The notes beneath the pieces are model-generated. The model made no database searches, was not told the DNA's origin, and saw nothing but the letters and a program-made list of their open reading frames with translations. A stretch of 49,298 nucleotides of DNA from Candidatus Kuenenia stuttgartensis (GTDB lineage Bacteria > Planctomycetota > Planctomycetia > Planctomycetales > Planctomycetaceae): NCBI GenBank assembly GCA_945861865.1, contig CAMAWN010000019.1, positions 1 to 49,298 of the forward strand, given 5' to 3'. A program made the translations under genes and the position numbers. Positions 1-15,133 of this stretch are shown one piece after another. Every line of letters starts with the position of its first letter. Position 1 is the stretch's first letter.

Positions 1-1599
1 GACCAGGAGCTTCGCGACCTGCTGAAAGTCCTCAAAAAACTCAAAGCCGATGACGCGACGCCGCAGTTGTTCAGCCAGTTCCTGTTCGGCTCGATGTTTT
101 TGATGGCGATGCTGCTGGTCGTATTCTTCATCATGCGGCGTTCGATCGACCCCGGCGGCACAGCCTTCATCGGCAGCTTCGGCAAGGCGGGCGCGAAACG
201 CTTCAAGCCCTCCGACAAGCTCACGACCTTCGCCGATGTCGCCGCGATGGAAGCGGCCAAAGGCGAATTGATCGAGATCGTCGAGTTCCTCAAAAGCCCG
301 GAGAAGTTTCACAAGCTCGGCGCGCAGATTCCCAAAGGCGTGCTGTTGATGGGCTCGCCCGGCACTGGCAAGACGCTGTTGGCTCGCGCGACGGCCGGCG
401 AGGCGGGCGTGCCGTTCTTCACGATCAACGGCTCCGAGTTCATCCAGATGTTCGTCGGCGTCGGCGCGAGCCGCGTGCGTGATCTGTTCCAGCAAGCTCG
501 CGAGAACGCGCCGTGCATCATCTTCGTGGACGAGATCGACGCCGTCGGCCGAGTGCGCGGCGCGGGACTCGGCGGCGGTCACGACGAACGGGAGCAGACA
601 CTCAACCAAATCCTCAGCGAGATGGACGGCTTCTCGCCGACCGAATCGGTGATCGTCATGGCCGCAACCAATCGGCCCGACGTGCTCGACCCGGCGCTGC
701 TGCGTCCCGGCCGCTTTGATCGGCACATCACGATCGACCGGCCGACCAAAGACGGACGCCAGCAAATCTTGAAGATCCATGTCCGCAAAGTGCCGCTGGC
801 CGACGACGTCGATCTCGCTGTCGTTGCCGCCTCGACCATCGGCTTCACCGGTGCCGAGTTGAAGAATCTCGTCAACGAAGCCGCGCTCAACGCCGTGCGG
901 GCCGAGCGAAATTCCGTGATCGGCGACGACTTCGAAGTCGCTCGCGATCGTGTCCTGATGGGAGCCAAGCGCGAAGAAGTCCTCAGTGAGCACGAAAAAG
1001 CGATGACCGCGTTTCACGAAGCGGGTCACGCGCTGATCGCCTGGTTCCTGCCCGACGTCGATCCGGTCCACAAGGTCACGATCATCCCGCGAGGCCGAGC
1101 ACTTGGCGTCACGCAACTGCTCCCCGAAGAGGACCGCTATCACTACGGCGAGAAACGCATGCACTCGCAAATGGCGATGATGCTCGGCGGCCGAGCGGCT
1201 GAGAAGCTGGTCTTCGATGAATACTCCGCCGGAGCCGAAGACGATTTGAAGCGTGCCACGTCGCTCGCCCGCCGCATGGTCAGCCACTGGGGAATGAGCG
1301 AGAAGATCGGCCCTGTCGCGTTTCGTCAGGGGGAGGATCATCCCTTCCTCGGCAAAGAGCTGCACGAAGCTCGCGAATTCAGCGAAGCGACCGCGCACAC
1401 GATCGACTTGGAAGTCCAACGCTTCCTCAACGCCGCTTCCGAACGAGCCTCTAAACTCCTGGCCGAGCACCGCCTGCAACTCGATGCCGTCTCGAATGAC
1501 CTGCTGCAAAAAGAGAGCATTGACCACGCCGACCTCGTCACCCTCCTCGGCCCGCCGATCCCACGCACGAGTGGCGAAACGCCGGCGAAGTCAAGCTGA
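1..1599 (+). CDS. ftsH: ATP-dependent zinc metalloprotease FtsH (5' end outside window)
   Basis: FtsH is a membrane-anchored AAA+ protease that extracts and degrades membrane and short-lived cytosolic proteins. The frame is open from base 1, so the start, the first membrane segment and the periplasmic domain lie upstream; a TTG at 67 is only an internal codon. Counting from base 1, one membrane helix (about residues 26-46) is followed by Walker A GSPGTGKT (118-125), Walker B IIFVDEID, the second region of homology ([17 protein letters not shown]) and the zinc motif HEAGH (339-343), then the M41 peptidase domain. It ends at TGA 1597-1599 and converges on the CobW-type gene. Identity is certain; only the N-terminus is missing. 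Confidence 0.94.
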   Translation, partial: DQELRDLLKVLKKLKADDATPQLFSQFLFGSMFLMAMLLVVFFIMRRSIDPGGTAFIGSFGKAGAKRFKPSDKLTTFADVAAMEAAKGELIEIVEFLKSPEKFHKLGAQIPKGVLLMGSPGTGKTLLARATAGEAGVPFFTINGSEFIQMFVGVGASRVRDLFQQARENAPCIIFVDEIDAVGRVRGAGLGGGHDEREQTLNQILSEMDGFSPTESVIVMAATNRPDVLDPALLRPGRFDRHITIDRPTKDGRQQILKIHVRKVPLADDVDLAVVAASTIGFTGAELKNLVNEAALNAVRAERNSVIGDDFEVARDRVLMGAKREEVLSEHEKAMTAFHEAGHALIAWFLPDVDPVHKVTIIPRGRALGVTQLLPEEDRYHYGEKRMHSQMAMMLGGRAAEKLVFDEYSAGAEDDLKRATSLARRMVSHWGMSEKIGPVAFRQGEDHPFLGKELHEAREFSEATAHTIDLEVQRFLNAASERASKLLAEHRLQLDAVSNDLLQKESIDHADLVTLLGPPIPRTSGETPAKSS

Positions 1600-1842
1600 T
1601 CATCCAATTCGGGAGCCGCAGTTTCTCGGACATCTTGGAATTGTCGAGCGGACAACCGCCGGACAACCATCCGTCGCTCCATCGGCTTCGATGGCTTCTC
1701 TTGGTCGCGATGACGGAATCTCCGCCGCGAAGGTCGCCTCCGATCATTCCGACAACGTCGCACGCCTTCGCACGCTGCCAATCGGCGTCGATCGTTCATA
1801 GACGGTGCGGTTGCTCTTCGTGAACGATGCTTGACGTTGGAC

Positions 1843-1871
1843 TGTCACGTCGCGTCACGCGAGACGTGACA
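1843..1871. terminator. Hairpin between convergent ftsH and CobW-type gene
   Basis: TGTCACGTC (1843-1851) is perfectly complementary to GACGTGACA (1863-1871), with an 11-nt middle that can add two more pairs. It lies four bases beyond the stop codon of the minus-strand GTPase gene and about 240 bases beyond ftsH. There is no clear T-run on either side, so it is a hairpin suited to ending or protecting both transcripts rather than a textbook intrinsic terminator. The rest of 1600-1874 shows no gene. Confidence 0.5.
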
Positions 1872-1874
1872 GGT

Positions 1875-2984
1875 CTAGGCAGTCGTGTCTTCCAAAATGC
1901 GATGGGTCGGCACGGGGCGGCCGGGGCGGAAGCATTGCAGCGTGTCGATCTGCGACTCGGCGGGAATCGCGGCACACGCCGCATCGACGACTGCGCGGAC
2001 GAGACGTTCGAGTTCGGTCGGGTCGGTGGCGACGCGAGCGTTGACCACGACGCTGGCCTGAGACACTCGGCAGTTCGACGGGAGCGAAAGCTCCGGTTCG
2101 GTGAAGCTGCTGACGAGGTTCGCGACGCCGTAGAAGCCTTCCCACAAGCCGATCGTTTTCAGGTGGGCGGTCTCGGCCCCAATCACGGCGAATTCCGTTC
2201 TCAGCCGGCGAATGATGTCGAGCAACAGATCGTCCAACTCAAACGGCTCGGCAGACGCGACGCGAATTTGACTATTGAGCCAACCGAGTTCCGCTTCGCC
2301 TTCCGCATAGATGTCGTAATCGACATCCATCACGCGCTGCCCGAAGTCGCCACGTTGTTCCAGGAATTCGCAAAATGCTGCGAACCCATCGCCGGACTTC
2401 GCGGACATGCGCAGGATTGGCCGGCCGGGGAATTGTTCTTCCAACCGCTGCGTCAGATCGTTCACCGCATCTGCCGACATCTCGTCAATCCGGTTGATGA
2501 CGACGAAGTCCGCCTCTTCGATCTGCTTGCGAAAGATGTAGGCCGCCTTCGGCGAGAATCCGGCCCCCGCTTCGTTCCGCAAGATCTTCGCGCCGTGGCT
2601 GGGCTTGATGATCACGCCGTAGGGAGCCACGTCCAACGGTTGCTCGTAGATTTGCACCAACGGCCGGACGACCGTCGCGACGAGATCGGTGCAACTGCCG
2701 ACCGGCTCGGCGATGATCACATCGGGACGCTCAGCGACTCCAAGCTTCTCGACGGTGGAAGTCAACGCATTGAAGTTGCAGCAGAAGCACGAACCGGCCA
2801 CTTCACCGACCTCGAAGCCTTGCGCTCGCAGACTGTTGGTATCAACCAAATCGGTGGTCTGGTCGTTGGTCACGATCCCGACGCTCAGCCCTTGTGTCAT
2901 GTAATGCCGCGCGAGCCGTGCGATGGCCGTCGTCTTCCCGGCTCCCAAAAAACCGCCAATCATCACGAAACGTGGGTTGCTCAT
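1875..2984 (-). CDS. CobW/COG0523-family GTPase (putative metal chaperone)
   Basis: 369-residue G3E GTPase. Walker A is GGFLGAGKTT (10-19), the family metal site C-x-C-C is C65-F-C67-C68, a Walker B-like stretch ends at E92, and the guanine-specificity motif is N163-R-I-D166. COG0523 proteins insert or deliver metals such as zinc or cobalt, using GTP hydrolysis; the exact client cannot be read from sequence. The ATG at 2984 follows a purine-rich GGAAGAG site. It is divergent from the glycerol facilitator gene, sharing a 262-bp intergenic region, and no cobalamin riboswitch or Zur-like palindrome was recognised there. Family assignment is strong; CobW itself is not implied because no cobalamin genes are nearby. 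Confidence 0.88.
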   Translation of the reverse strand: MSNPRFVMIGGFLGAGKTTAIARLARHYMTQGLSVGIVTNDQTTDLVDTNSLRAQGFEVGEVAGSCFCCNFNALTSTVEKLGVAERPDVIIAEPVGSCTDLVATVVRPLVQIYEQPLDVAPYGVIIKPSHGAKILRNEAGAGFSPKAAYIFRKQIEEADFVVINRIDEMSADAVNDLTQRLEEQFPGRPILRMSAKSGDGFAAFCEFLEQRGDFGQRVMDVDYDIYAEGEAELGWLNSQIRVASAEPFELDDLLLDIIRRLRTEFAVIGAETAHLKTIGLWEGFYGVANLVSSFTEPELSLPSNCRVSQASVVVNARVATDPTELERLVRAVVDAACAAIPAESQIDTLQCFRPGRPVPTHRILEDTTA

Positions 2985-3098
2985 CGTTGCTCTTCCGTTC
3001 TCCGAGGATCATTGCCAGACAATCTTCCAATCGCAGCCGCTGCGATTGGCCAGTCGTGTCACGATTCGACGTTCTAACGACCGCTTGAACGTCAGACA

Positions 3099-3182
3099 AA
3101 TGACTGTCCACCGGGGACGCTCCGCCAGTTGGACCTCAGACATCAAGGTCTCGCTCGCTGGAGTCACGTTCTGACAGTCATT
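3099..3182. promoter_or_regulatory. Possible structured leader upstream of glycerol facilitator gene
   Basis: AATGACTGTC (3099-3108) is the exact reverse complement of GACAGTCATT (3173-3182). Inside this outer pair are two further short pairings: GTCC/GGAC around 3106-3117 and GACCT/AGGTC (3132-3150). Read as plus-strand RNA this would be a closed multi-branch fold about 55 nt before the ribosome-binding site of the facilitator gene. No known riboswitch class was recognised. A chance 10-bp inverted repeat is possible, so confidence is low. Confidence 0.25.
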
Positions 3183-3246
3183 AGAAGGTTCATCGCGAAC
3201 GCGGCCATCACGCGTTCTTGTTTGCCTCGATTTTTCGGAGTTCCTT

Positions 3247-4122
3247 GTGAGCCAAGAGTCCGTTCCTTCTCTGCCGCGTCAGTTCGTCGCCGAAGTCTTC
3301 GGCACGTTTCTGCTGATCTTCTTTGGTTGCGGAGCCGTCCATGCGGCCGTGCTGACGGGAGCTCAATCGGGGTTGTGGCAGGTGGCAATCGTGTGGGGCG
3401 TGGCGATCATGTTGGCGATCTACGCGGTCGGCGGCGTGAGCGGGGCGCACATCAATCCGGCGATGACTCTGGCGTTCGCGATGTGGCGTGGCTTTCCCAA
3501 GAGTCGCGTGCTGCCATTCATCGCGGCTCAATTGGCCGGAGCGATGCTGGCGGCCAGCTTGTTGTTTGTGCTGTTCGGGCCGCAACTCGCGGCGAAGGAG
3601 CGGGAAAAGGGAGTCATTCGCGGTGGGTTGGGCAGTGAAGTGACTGCGATGTGCTACGGCGAGTATTTCCCGAACCCCGGCGGACTGGCTTCGGGTAACG
3701 AACCGTACTCGGCCGAGAAGCGTGCCGAGTGGCGGGCGCTGGGATCGCCGACCTTGGCATTTCTGGCCGAACTGTTCGGCACGTTGATTCTGGGCTTCGT
3801 GGTGTTCGCACTAACGGACGAACGCAATCGCGGACAACCGGCGACAGGGCAGGCTCCGATTTTTATCGGACTGACGGTCGCGGTGCTGATCTCCGTCCTC
3901 GCACCGCTGACTCAAGCCTGCTTCAATCCTGCACGAGATTTTGGTCCGCGATTGTTTGCCTCGCTTGCCGGTTGGGGCAGCGTTGCGTTGCCAGGACAGG
4001 ACAGTTGGAGTTGGCTGACGGTCTACATCGTCGCTCCCATTTTGGGAGCCGCGTGCGGTGGCGGGTTGTACGAGTTCGGAATTCGACCGGCATTCTCCGC
4101 GTCGAAAGGAGTGTCCTCGTGA
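3247..4122 (+). CDS. glpF: MIP-family glycerol facilitator / aquaglyceroporin
   Basis: 291-residue inner-membrane channel of the major intrinsic protein family, for passive uptake of glycerol or other small neutral solutes. The two pore loops are HINPAMT and FNPARDFGP; an aspartate directly after the second NPAR is characteristic of glycerol-conducting GlpF-type members rather than strict water channels. Hydrophobic segments alternate as expected for six helices, with a long charged loop in the middle (around residues 118-165). The start is GTG 3247 with GGAG at 3237-3240, six bases upstream. Its TGA overlaps the next ATG by one base (TGATG), which suggests translational coupling. No glycerol kinase is nearby, so the substrate is inferred from the family. 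Confidence 0.9.
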   Translation: MSQESVPSLPRQFVAEVFGTFLLIFFGCGAVHAAVLTGAQSGLWQVAIVWGVAIMLAIYAVGGVSGAHINPAMTLAFAMWRGFPKSRVLPFIAAQLAGAMLAASLLFVLFGPQLAAKEREKGVIRGGLGSEVTAMCYGEYFPNPGGLASGNEPYSAEKRAEWRALGSPTLAFLAELFGTLILGFVVFALTDERNRGQPATGQAPIFIGLTVAVLISVLAPLTQACFNPARDFGPRLFASLAGWGSVALPGQDSWSWLTVYIVAPILGAACGGGLYEFGIRPAFSASKGVSS

Positions 4123-5363
4123 TGAGTTGGTTGCGAAGAGCGATTTCAAAACTAGCCCGACGCGCAAGCGAGGGATCGAGTTCGTCGGTGACTTCCGAAC
4201 CCTCGCTTGCGCGTCGGGCTAGCAGGGTGCTCGTTTGTCTGTTGGGGTTCGTCGCGGTGTCGCGTGCGGACGAGCCGATCAAACTTGATCCGCAGCAGCC
4301 GTACTCGGCCGAGCGACTGAACCCGGTCAATTACGATGTCGAGTTCCTCGTCACCGTCACCGCGCCGTACAAGACAAAGAAGCTTCGCGTCTGGCTGCCA
4401 ATCCCTCCCAGCGATCAGGGGCAAGAATTCCAGTCGTCCGAGCTGTCGACGTTTCCCGACGTCGTGAAGCCGCAGATTGCCGACGAGCCGCTGTTCGGCA
4501 ATCGCTTCGCCTATTTCGAGTTCGCGAATCCGCAGGGTGCTCAGGTTATCCGGCACAGATTCCGCATTCGCTCGTGGGAGTTGCGCTGGCAGCTCGATCC
4601 CGCGCGGGTGCAGAGCGTGAAGCAATGGCCGAAGAGTTTCGCTCCATATCAACGCAGCGAGTCGCAAGCAGTCGTGGCGGATGCTCGCTTCGAGAAATTG
4701 CTCACCGAAATTTTGCCGCAGCGACGTGGACCATTACAGGATCTCGATTCGGTGATGACGTGGGTCGATGGCCATTTCGCCTACGACCATGTGAAGGCTT
4801 CGCTCAAGGCGAGTTCGGTGCATGGGCTGGAACAGCAGCGCGGCCATTGCAGCGACTATCACGGCTTCTGCGCCGCAATGGGCCGGCTGCTGGGTCAGCC
4901 GACGCGAGTCACTTACGGCATCAACGCCTTCCCGAAGAATTCGCCGTCGCACTGCAAGCTTGAAGCATTTCTGCCGCCGTATGGCTGGGTCAGCTTTGAT
5001 GTCTCCGAGACGCAGAGAATGTCGCAGTTGATTCGCTCAAACCAAGAGTTGTCCGACGCACGACGTGCGGAACTGTTCACGGCCGCACGGCAGCGACTCG
5101 TGAGCGGATTCCGTGACAACACTTGGTTCGTGCAGACTCGCGGGACCGACTACGACCTCGTCCCGAAGGCGTCCGCGCGAGTCCCTGTCGTCCGCACGAT
5201 TTACGCCGAGGCGGATGGCCAGCCGCTCCTCGAACCCGATCCGGCCAACTCGGATCAAACGACATTCTCGTGGATGACGGCGCATCGTTTTGAGCCGGAT
5301 CACGTCGTCAAATACCCCTTCTCCGATTTGGAGAGTCTGCGCGACTGGTCCGGTCGTAGGTGA
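4122..5363 (+). CDS. Exported transglutaminase-like domain protein, repeat in signal peptide
   Basis: 413 residues from ATG 4122. The cysteine-protease-like triad is C243 (GHCSDYH), H277 (SHCKLEA) and D293 (WVSFDVSE), with the order and spacing of the transglutaminase core fold. Such proteins act as peptidases or crosslinking enzymes in the cell envelope; the substrate is unknown. The N-terminus has a basic stretch (MSWLRRAISK), then 24 residues encoded by a palindromic repeat (11-34, LARRASEG...LARRAS), then the hydrophobic core VLVCLLGFVAVSRA. The repeat therefore splits what looks like a normal signal peptide without shifting frame. The start overlaps the stop of the facilitator gene. A longer open frame upstream (from 3729) is a shadow of that gene. 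Confidence 0.8.
   Translation: MSWLRRAISKLARRASEGSSSSVTSEPSLARRASRVLVCLLGFVAVSRADEPIKLDPQQPYSAERLNPVNYDVEFLVTVTAPYKTKKLRVWLPIPPSDQGQEFQSSELSTFPDVVKPQIADEPLFGNRFAYFEFANPQGAQVIRHRFRIRSWELRWQLDPARVQSVKQWPKSFAPYQRSESQAVVADARFEKLLTEILPQRRGPLQDLDSVMTWVDGHFAYDHVKASLKASSVHGLEQQRGHCSDYHGFCAAMGRLLGQPTRVTYGINAFPKNSPSHCKLEAFLPPYGWVSFDVSETQRMSQLIRSNQELSDARRAELFTAARQRLVSGFRDNTWFVQTRGTDYDLVPKASARVPVVRTIYAEADGQPLLEPDPANSDQTTFSWMTAHRFEPDHVVKYPFSDLESLRDWSGRR
4152..4222. repeat. Inverted repeat element, family A, inside coding sequence
   Basis: Two perfect 23-nt inverted arms (4152-4174 and 4200-4222) flank a 25-nt middle. The outer ends read CTAGCCCGACGCG... and ...CGCGTCGGGCTAG. Each arm can itself fold (CCC..CGC against GCG..GGG). 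The element lies wholly within the transglutaminase-like gene, encoding LARRASEG on one arm and PSLARRAS on the other. Related arms occur at 33251-33331 and 46177-46245. Confidence 0.9.
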
Positions 5364-5583
5364 CAACGGGCTGGCCGATTGCCGGGGTTGCCGAAAAAAT
5401 CCGGACTCAACAGTCGCATTCTCTTGGCCGGTTCGACTACTCTGATCCACGCTTTTCGATTGGTTCCGCAAATGGAGCGGCCCTCTTGGAACCCACCCCA
5501 CTGTCCCACCCAAACAATTTCCGGTCGAGCGTTTCGCGACGGATGCGAAACTCGACGACGGTCCTGTAACGAGAGGTGTCGCG

Positions 5584-10707
<5,124 letters not shown>

Positions 10708-10818
10708 AATTGGATGGATTGCAAAATCGCCAACAGGCATAATCGCCGCCTTGACGATTCATTCTCTAACTGACTTTCGACCTAACTCTCAGAGATTCAG
10801 AACAAACGGAGACGACCC

Positions 10819-12288
<1,470 letters not shown>

Positions 12289-12303
12289 CGACGAGAAACA
12301 CAC

Positions 12304-12334
12304 AGGGCAGGTCAGTGACCTGCCCTTTCTTTTT
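12304..12334 (+). terminator. Intrinsic terminator after DUF1501 gene
   Basis: AGGGCAGGTC (12304-12313) pairs perfectly with GACCTGCCCT (12317-12326) around a 3-nt loop and is followed by TTCTTTTT (12327-12334). This is a standard rho-independent terminator for the plus strand. It separates two consecutive DUF1501 genes, so the second probably needs its own promoter or read-through. Confidence 0.85.
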
Positions 12335-12359
12335 GGTGGAGTTCTCGGAGACCGACGCG

Positions 12360-13772
12360 ATGTTGTCGATTCGAGACTGTTGGCCGACTCACGATTGCCA
12401 AGGGTATTCTCGACGCGAGTTTCTGCGCGTCGGCTCACTCGGCGCGGGAGCGTTGGCATTGCCGGGGCTGTTGCAAACGAAAGCGATGGCCGGCGTCGGT
12501 GCGGACGTGTTGCGAGACAAATCAGTCGTGCTGCTGTTCCTGCAAGGCGGGCCGCCGCACATCGAGTTCTTCGATCCCAAGTTGTCGGCTCCGGCGGAAA
12601 TTCACAGCATCACAGGCGAAGTGCAGACCAAACTGCCAGGCATCACATTCGGAGCGACGTTTCCGAAGCTCGCCGCGATGACTGATCGGTTTACGATCGT
12701 GCGGTCGTATGGTTCGGGACAATCGGGACACACCTACGGCGAAGTCGTCAGCGGCAACAATCCGACCAAAGCTTCGATCAGTTCGATCTACGCGCGAGTC
12801 CGAGGCAATAATCATCCACGCACCGGCCTGCCGACGAACGTGCTGCTGCTTCCAGAAGCGGTCCAAGACGGACTGAAGATGGGCAGCAACTTCGAAACCG
12901 GCGCATTGCCGACGCTGACTCAGCCCGGTTCGTTCGGCCCGACGTTTGCCGCGTTCAATCCGAGCGGCGGTGGCGATCTGAAACAGGACATGGAACTCGC
13001 CGTCGCGCCGGAGCGTTTCGGCGACCGCCGCGCGCTGCTGCAAGGACTCGATCTCTTGAGGCGCAGCGCGGACAGCAGCGGTCGGATCTCCGGTCTCGAC
13101 AATTATCAGCAGCAAGCGTTCGAGATGATCACGCGCGGTGTCGCCGAGGCGTTTGATCTGTCGAAAGAACACGCACGAACGGTCGAGAATTACGACACTT
13201 CCAAACTGTTCCGCATGGAAGATCTGACGCGCTGGTACGACATGAAACGGGCAAGCAATCTGCTGGGCCGCCAAATGCTGTTGGCTCGGCGATTGTGCGA
13301 AGCGGGTTGCGGGTTCGTGACCGTGTCGGACTGCGGCTGGGATTATCACGCCAATGGCAACAGTCCGAAGCAGATGGCCGGCATCTATCCGATGGGAGGC
13401 CAAGTCGATCACGCCGTCAGCGTGTTTCTCGAAGACGTCCATGAACGCGGCTTGAGTGACAAGATTCTGCTGATTGTCACCGGTGAGATGGGCCGCACTC
13501 CGCGGTTGAACAACAACGGCGGTCGCGATCATTACGGCGAACTCACGCCGCTACTGATCGCCGGCGGCGGTCTGAAGATGGGCCAAGTCATCGGCCAATC
13601 GGACAGCCAAGCTGGTCGCGCCATCGGCGAGTCCTACCGTCCGCAACATTTGCTGGCGACGATCATGCACACTCTGTTTGACGTCGGCCGCCTGCGTCTG
13701 GAACAGAATGTTCCGCGCGAGATCATTCGCTTCGCCGAGACGAGTCAACCGATCGACCACTTGCTCGCGTAG
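12360..13772 (+). CDS. DUF1501 protein
   Basis: 470 residues from ATG 12360, which has GGAG at 12347-12350. A longer frame from 12315 would start inside the terminator hairpin and is rejected. The sequence has an SRREFLRVGSLG twin-arginine signal at about residues 17-28, then FLQGGPPHIEFFDPK, and near the C-terminus GEMGRTPRLNNNGGRDHYG, all typical of DUF1501. It is a tandem, clearly diverged relative of the preceding gene rather than a recent copy. Function unknown; an exported protein is expected. The next gene starts 109 bp downstream on the same strand. Confidence 0.9.
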   Translation: MLSIRDCWPTHDCQGYSRREFLRVGSLGAGALALPGLLQTKAMAGVGADVLRDKSVVLLFLQGGPPHIEFFDPKLSAPAEIHSITGEVQTKLPGITFGATFPKLAAMTDRFTIVRSYGSGQSGHTYGEVVSGNNPTKASISSIYARVRGNNHPRTGLPTNVLLLPEAVQDGLKMGSNFETGALPTLTQPGSFGPTFAAFNPSGGGDLKQDMELAVAPERFGDRRALLQGLDLLRRSADSSGRISGLDNYQQQAFEMITRGVAEAFDLSKEHARTVENYDTSKLFRMEDLTRWYDMKRASNLLGRQMLLARRLCEAGCGFVTVSDCGWDYHANGNSPKQMAGIYPMGGQVDHAVSVFLEDVHERGLSDKILLIVTGEMGRTPRLNNNGGRDHYGELTPLLIAGGGLKMGQVIGQSDSQAGRAIGESYRPQHLLATIMHTLFDVGRLRLEQNVPREIIRFAETSQPIDHLLA

Positions 13773-13881
13773 TTGACGCTTGGCTGACGGCCGCGATTTG
13801 CATCGAGTTTGGTACCCCAGACGATCGCTTCGCGATACCCTGCGTCGCGTTGTCCCGACGATCTCTGCCGGAGTTGCCGTC

Positions 13882-15093
13882 ATGTCCGTGAGTCGCCGAA
13901 CATTCCTCGCGGCCGGTCTGGGAACTGGTCTGCTTGCCAATTTGGAGGTGCCTGTGCCCGCTCTCGAAACTCCTGCCTCGTTCGATCCGACCGGGCTGAC
14001 CAAAGCCGATATTCCGACGCCGGCGTTGCTGGTCGATCTGGATGCGTTCGAGTCCAACGTCCAGTCGATGGCCGAGCATTGCCGCAAGTCCGGGCGCGGA
14101 TTTCGGCCGCACGCGAAGACTCACAAGTGCCCGGAGATTGCGAAACGCCAAATGGCGGCGGGCGCTCTCGGTATCTGCGCGGCGACGGTGCCGGAAGCGG
14201 AAGCGCTGGTCGCGGCGGGGATCACCGGTGTGTTGCTGACCTCACCGATCGTTGAACCGGCGAAGATCGCGCGGATGGTGTCGCTCATTCAGCAGGGCAA
14301 GGGCGTGATACTGTCAGTCGGACATCTGCGCGAGGTGGAATTGCTGGCTGAGGCCGCCGGTGCCGCCGGTGTCGATGTCGATTTGCTCGTCGATGTGGAT
14401 ATCGGAGATCGTCGCACCGGCATCCTGCCGGGACAGCCGGCACTGGAGTTGGCTCAGTTCATCGCGAAGCACAAGCGGCTGCGCGTTCGCGGAGTCCAGT
14501 CGTATGCCGGACACGCCTCGCACGTCATCGGCTTCGAGGCTCGCGAGAAGACTTCTCGCGAAGCGATGGGAAAATCGGTCGAGACGCGTGGACTGCTGAA
14601 TAAAGCCGGCTTCGATGCGGCGATTCTCTCCGGCGGCAGCACCGGAACGTACAACATCGACAGCACGATTCAGGGAGTGACCGAACTGCAAGTCGGCTCG
14701 TACGTGTTCATGGACATCGACTATCGCCGCATCGGCGGCAAGACGAGCGGCGAGAATTATTCTGACTTCCAACACAGCCTGACTGTGTTGGCGACCGTCG
14801 TGAATGCAACGCACTCCGACCGAGTTTCTGTGGATGCCGGCACGAAGGCGCTCGACACGACGACGAATTGGAAGCCGGAAGCGAAGGGTTGGCCGGGACT
14901 GACTTACAACCGGGGCGGCGATGAGTTTGGCATCCTGACACTCGAACCCGGAGCGAAGCTGCCTCGCATCGGCGATCGCATCGAATTCATCGTGCCGCAC
15001 TGCGACCCGAATGTGAATCTCTACGACCGCATCTATGCCACGCGCGGCGACAAGGTCGAAGCCATCTGGCCGATCGCCGCGCGCCGTAGCTAA
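13882..15093 (+). CDS. D-threonine aldolase / D-serine dehydratase-like PLP enzyme with Tat signal
   Basis: 403 residues from ATG 13882 (GGAG at 13870-13873); upstream frame from 13780 is not supported. The fold-type III alanine-racemase-like barrel starts at TPALLVDLDAF, with the PLP lysine K79 in RPHAKTHK. A C-terminal H373-C-D375 fits the H-x-D divalent-metal site of D-threonine aldolases. These enzymes cleave D-beta-hydroxy amino acids to glycine and an aldehyde, or dehydrate D-serine. Unusually, an SRRTFLAAG twin-arginine signal precedes the domain, implying export of a PLP enzyme as a folded holoprotein. It may act with the following deacylase, aldolase and oxidoreductase genes. Family is firm; substrate is not. 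Confidence 0.85.
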   Translation: MSVSRRTFLAAGLGTGLLANLEVPVPALETPASFDPTGLTKADIPTPALLVDLDAFESNVQSMAEHCRKSGRGFRPHAKTHKCPEIAKRQMAAGALGICAATVPEAEALVAAGITGVLLTSPIVEPAKIARMVSLIQQGKGVILSVGHLREVELLAEAAGAAGVDVDLLVDVDIGDRRTGILPGQPALELAQFIAKHKRLRVRGVQSYAGHASHVIGFEAREKTSREAMGKSVETRGLLNKAGFDAAILSGGSTGTYNIDSTIQGVTELQVGSYVFMDIDYRRIGGKTSGENYSDFQHSLTVLATVVNATHSDRVSVDAGTKALDTTTNWKPEAKGWPGLTYNRGGDEFGILTLEPGAKLPRIGDRIEFIVPHCDPNVNLYDRIYATRGDKVEAIWPIAARRS

Positions 15094-15096
15094 TTC

Positions 15097-15122
15097 GTAG
15101 GACGGGCAAGAGTACCCATCCT
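15097..15122. repeat. Short hairpin, single repeat unit
   Basis: AGGACGGG (15099-15106) pairs with CCCATCCT (15115-15122), one G-U allowed, around an 8-nt loop. It begins with GTAGG, resembling the GTAG ends of the larger repeat elements in this window. It sits between the aldolase-like gene and the deacylase gene, ending just before the latter's ribosome-binding site. Confidence 0.5.
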
Positions 15123-15133
15123 CCAGGAACACC

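Noticed and set aside
1827..3077. 416-codon plus-strand frame over the CobW-type gene
   Set aside because: The minus strand encodes Walker A, CxCC and NxxD motifs in correct order; the plus-strand frame shows nothing recognisable.
2985..3246. Cobalamin riboswitch or Zur box upstream of the CobW-type gene
   Set aside because: No B12-box-like sequence or recognisable Zur palindrome was found; only the unassigned inverted repeat at 3099-3182.
12315..12359. Upstream GTG start for the second DUF1501 gene
   Set aside because: It lies inside the terminator hairpin and the ATG at 12360 has a good ribosome-binding site.
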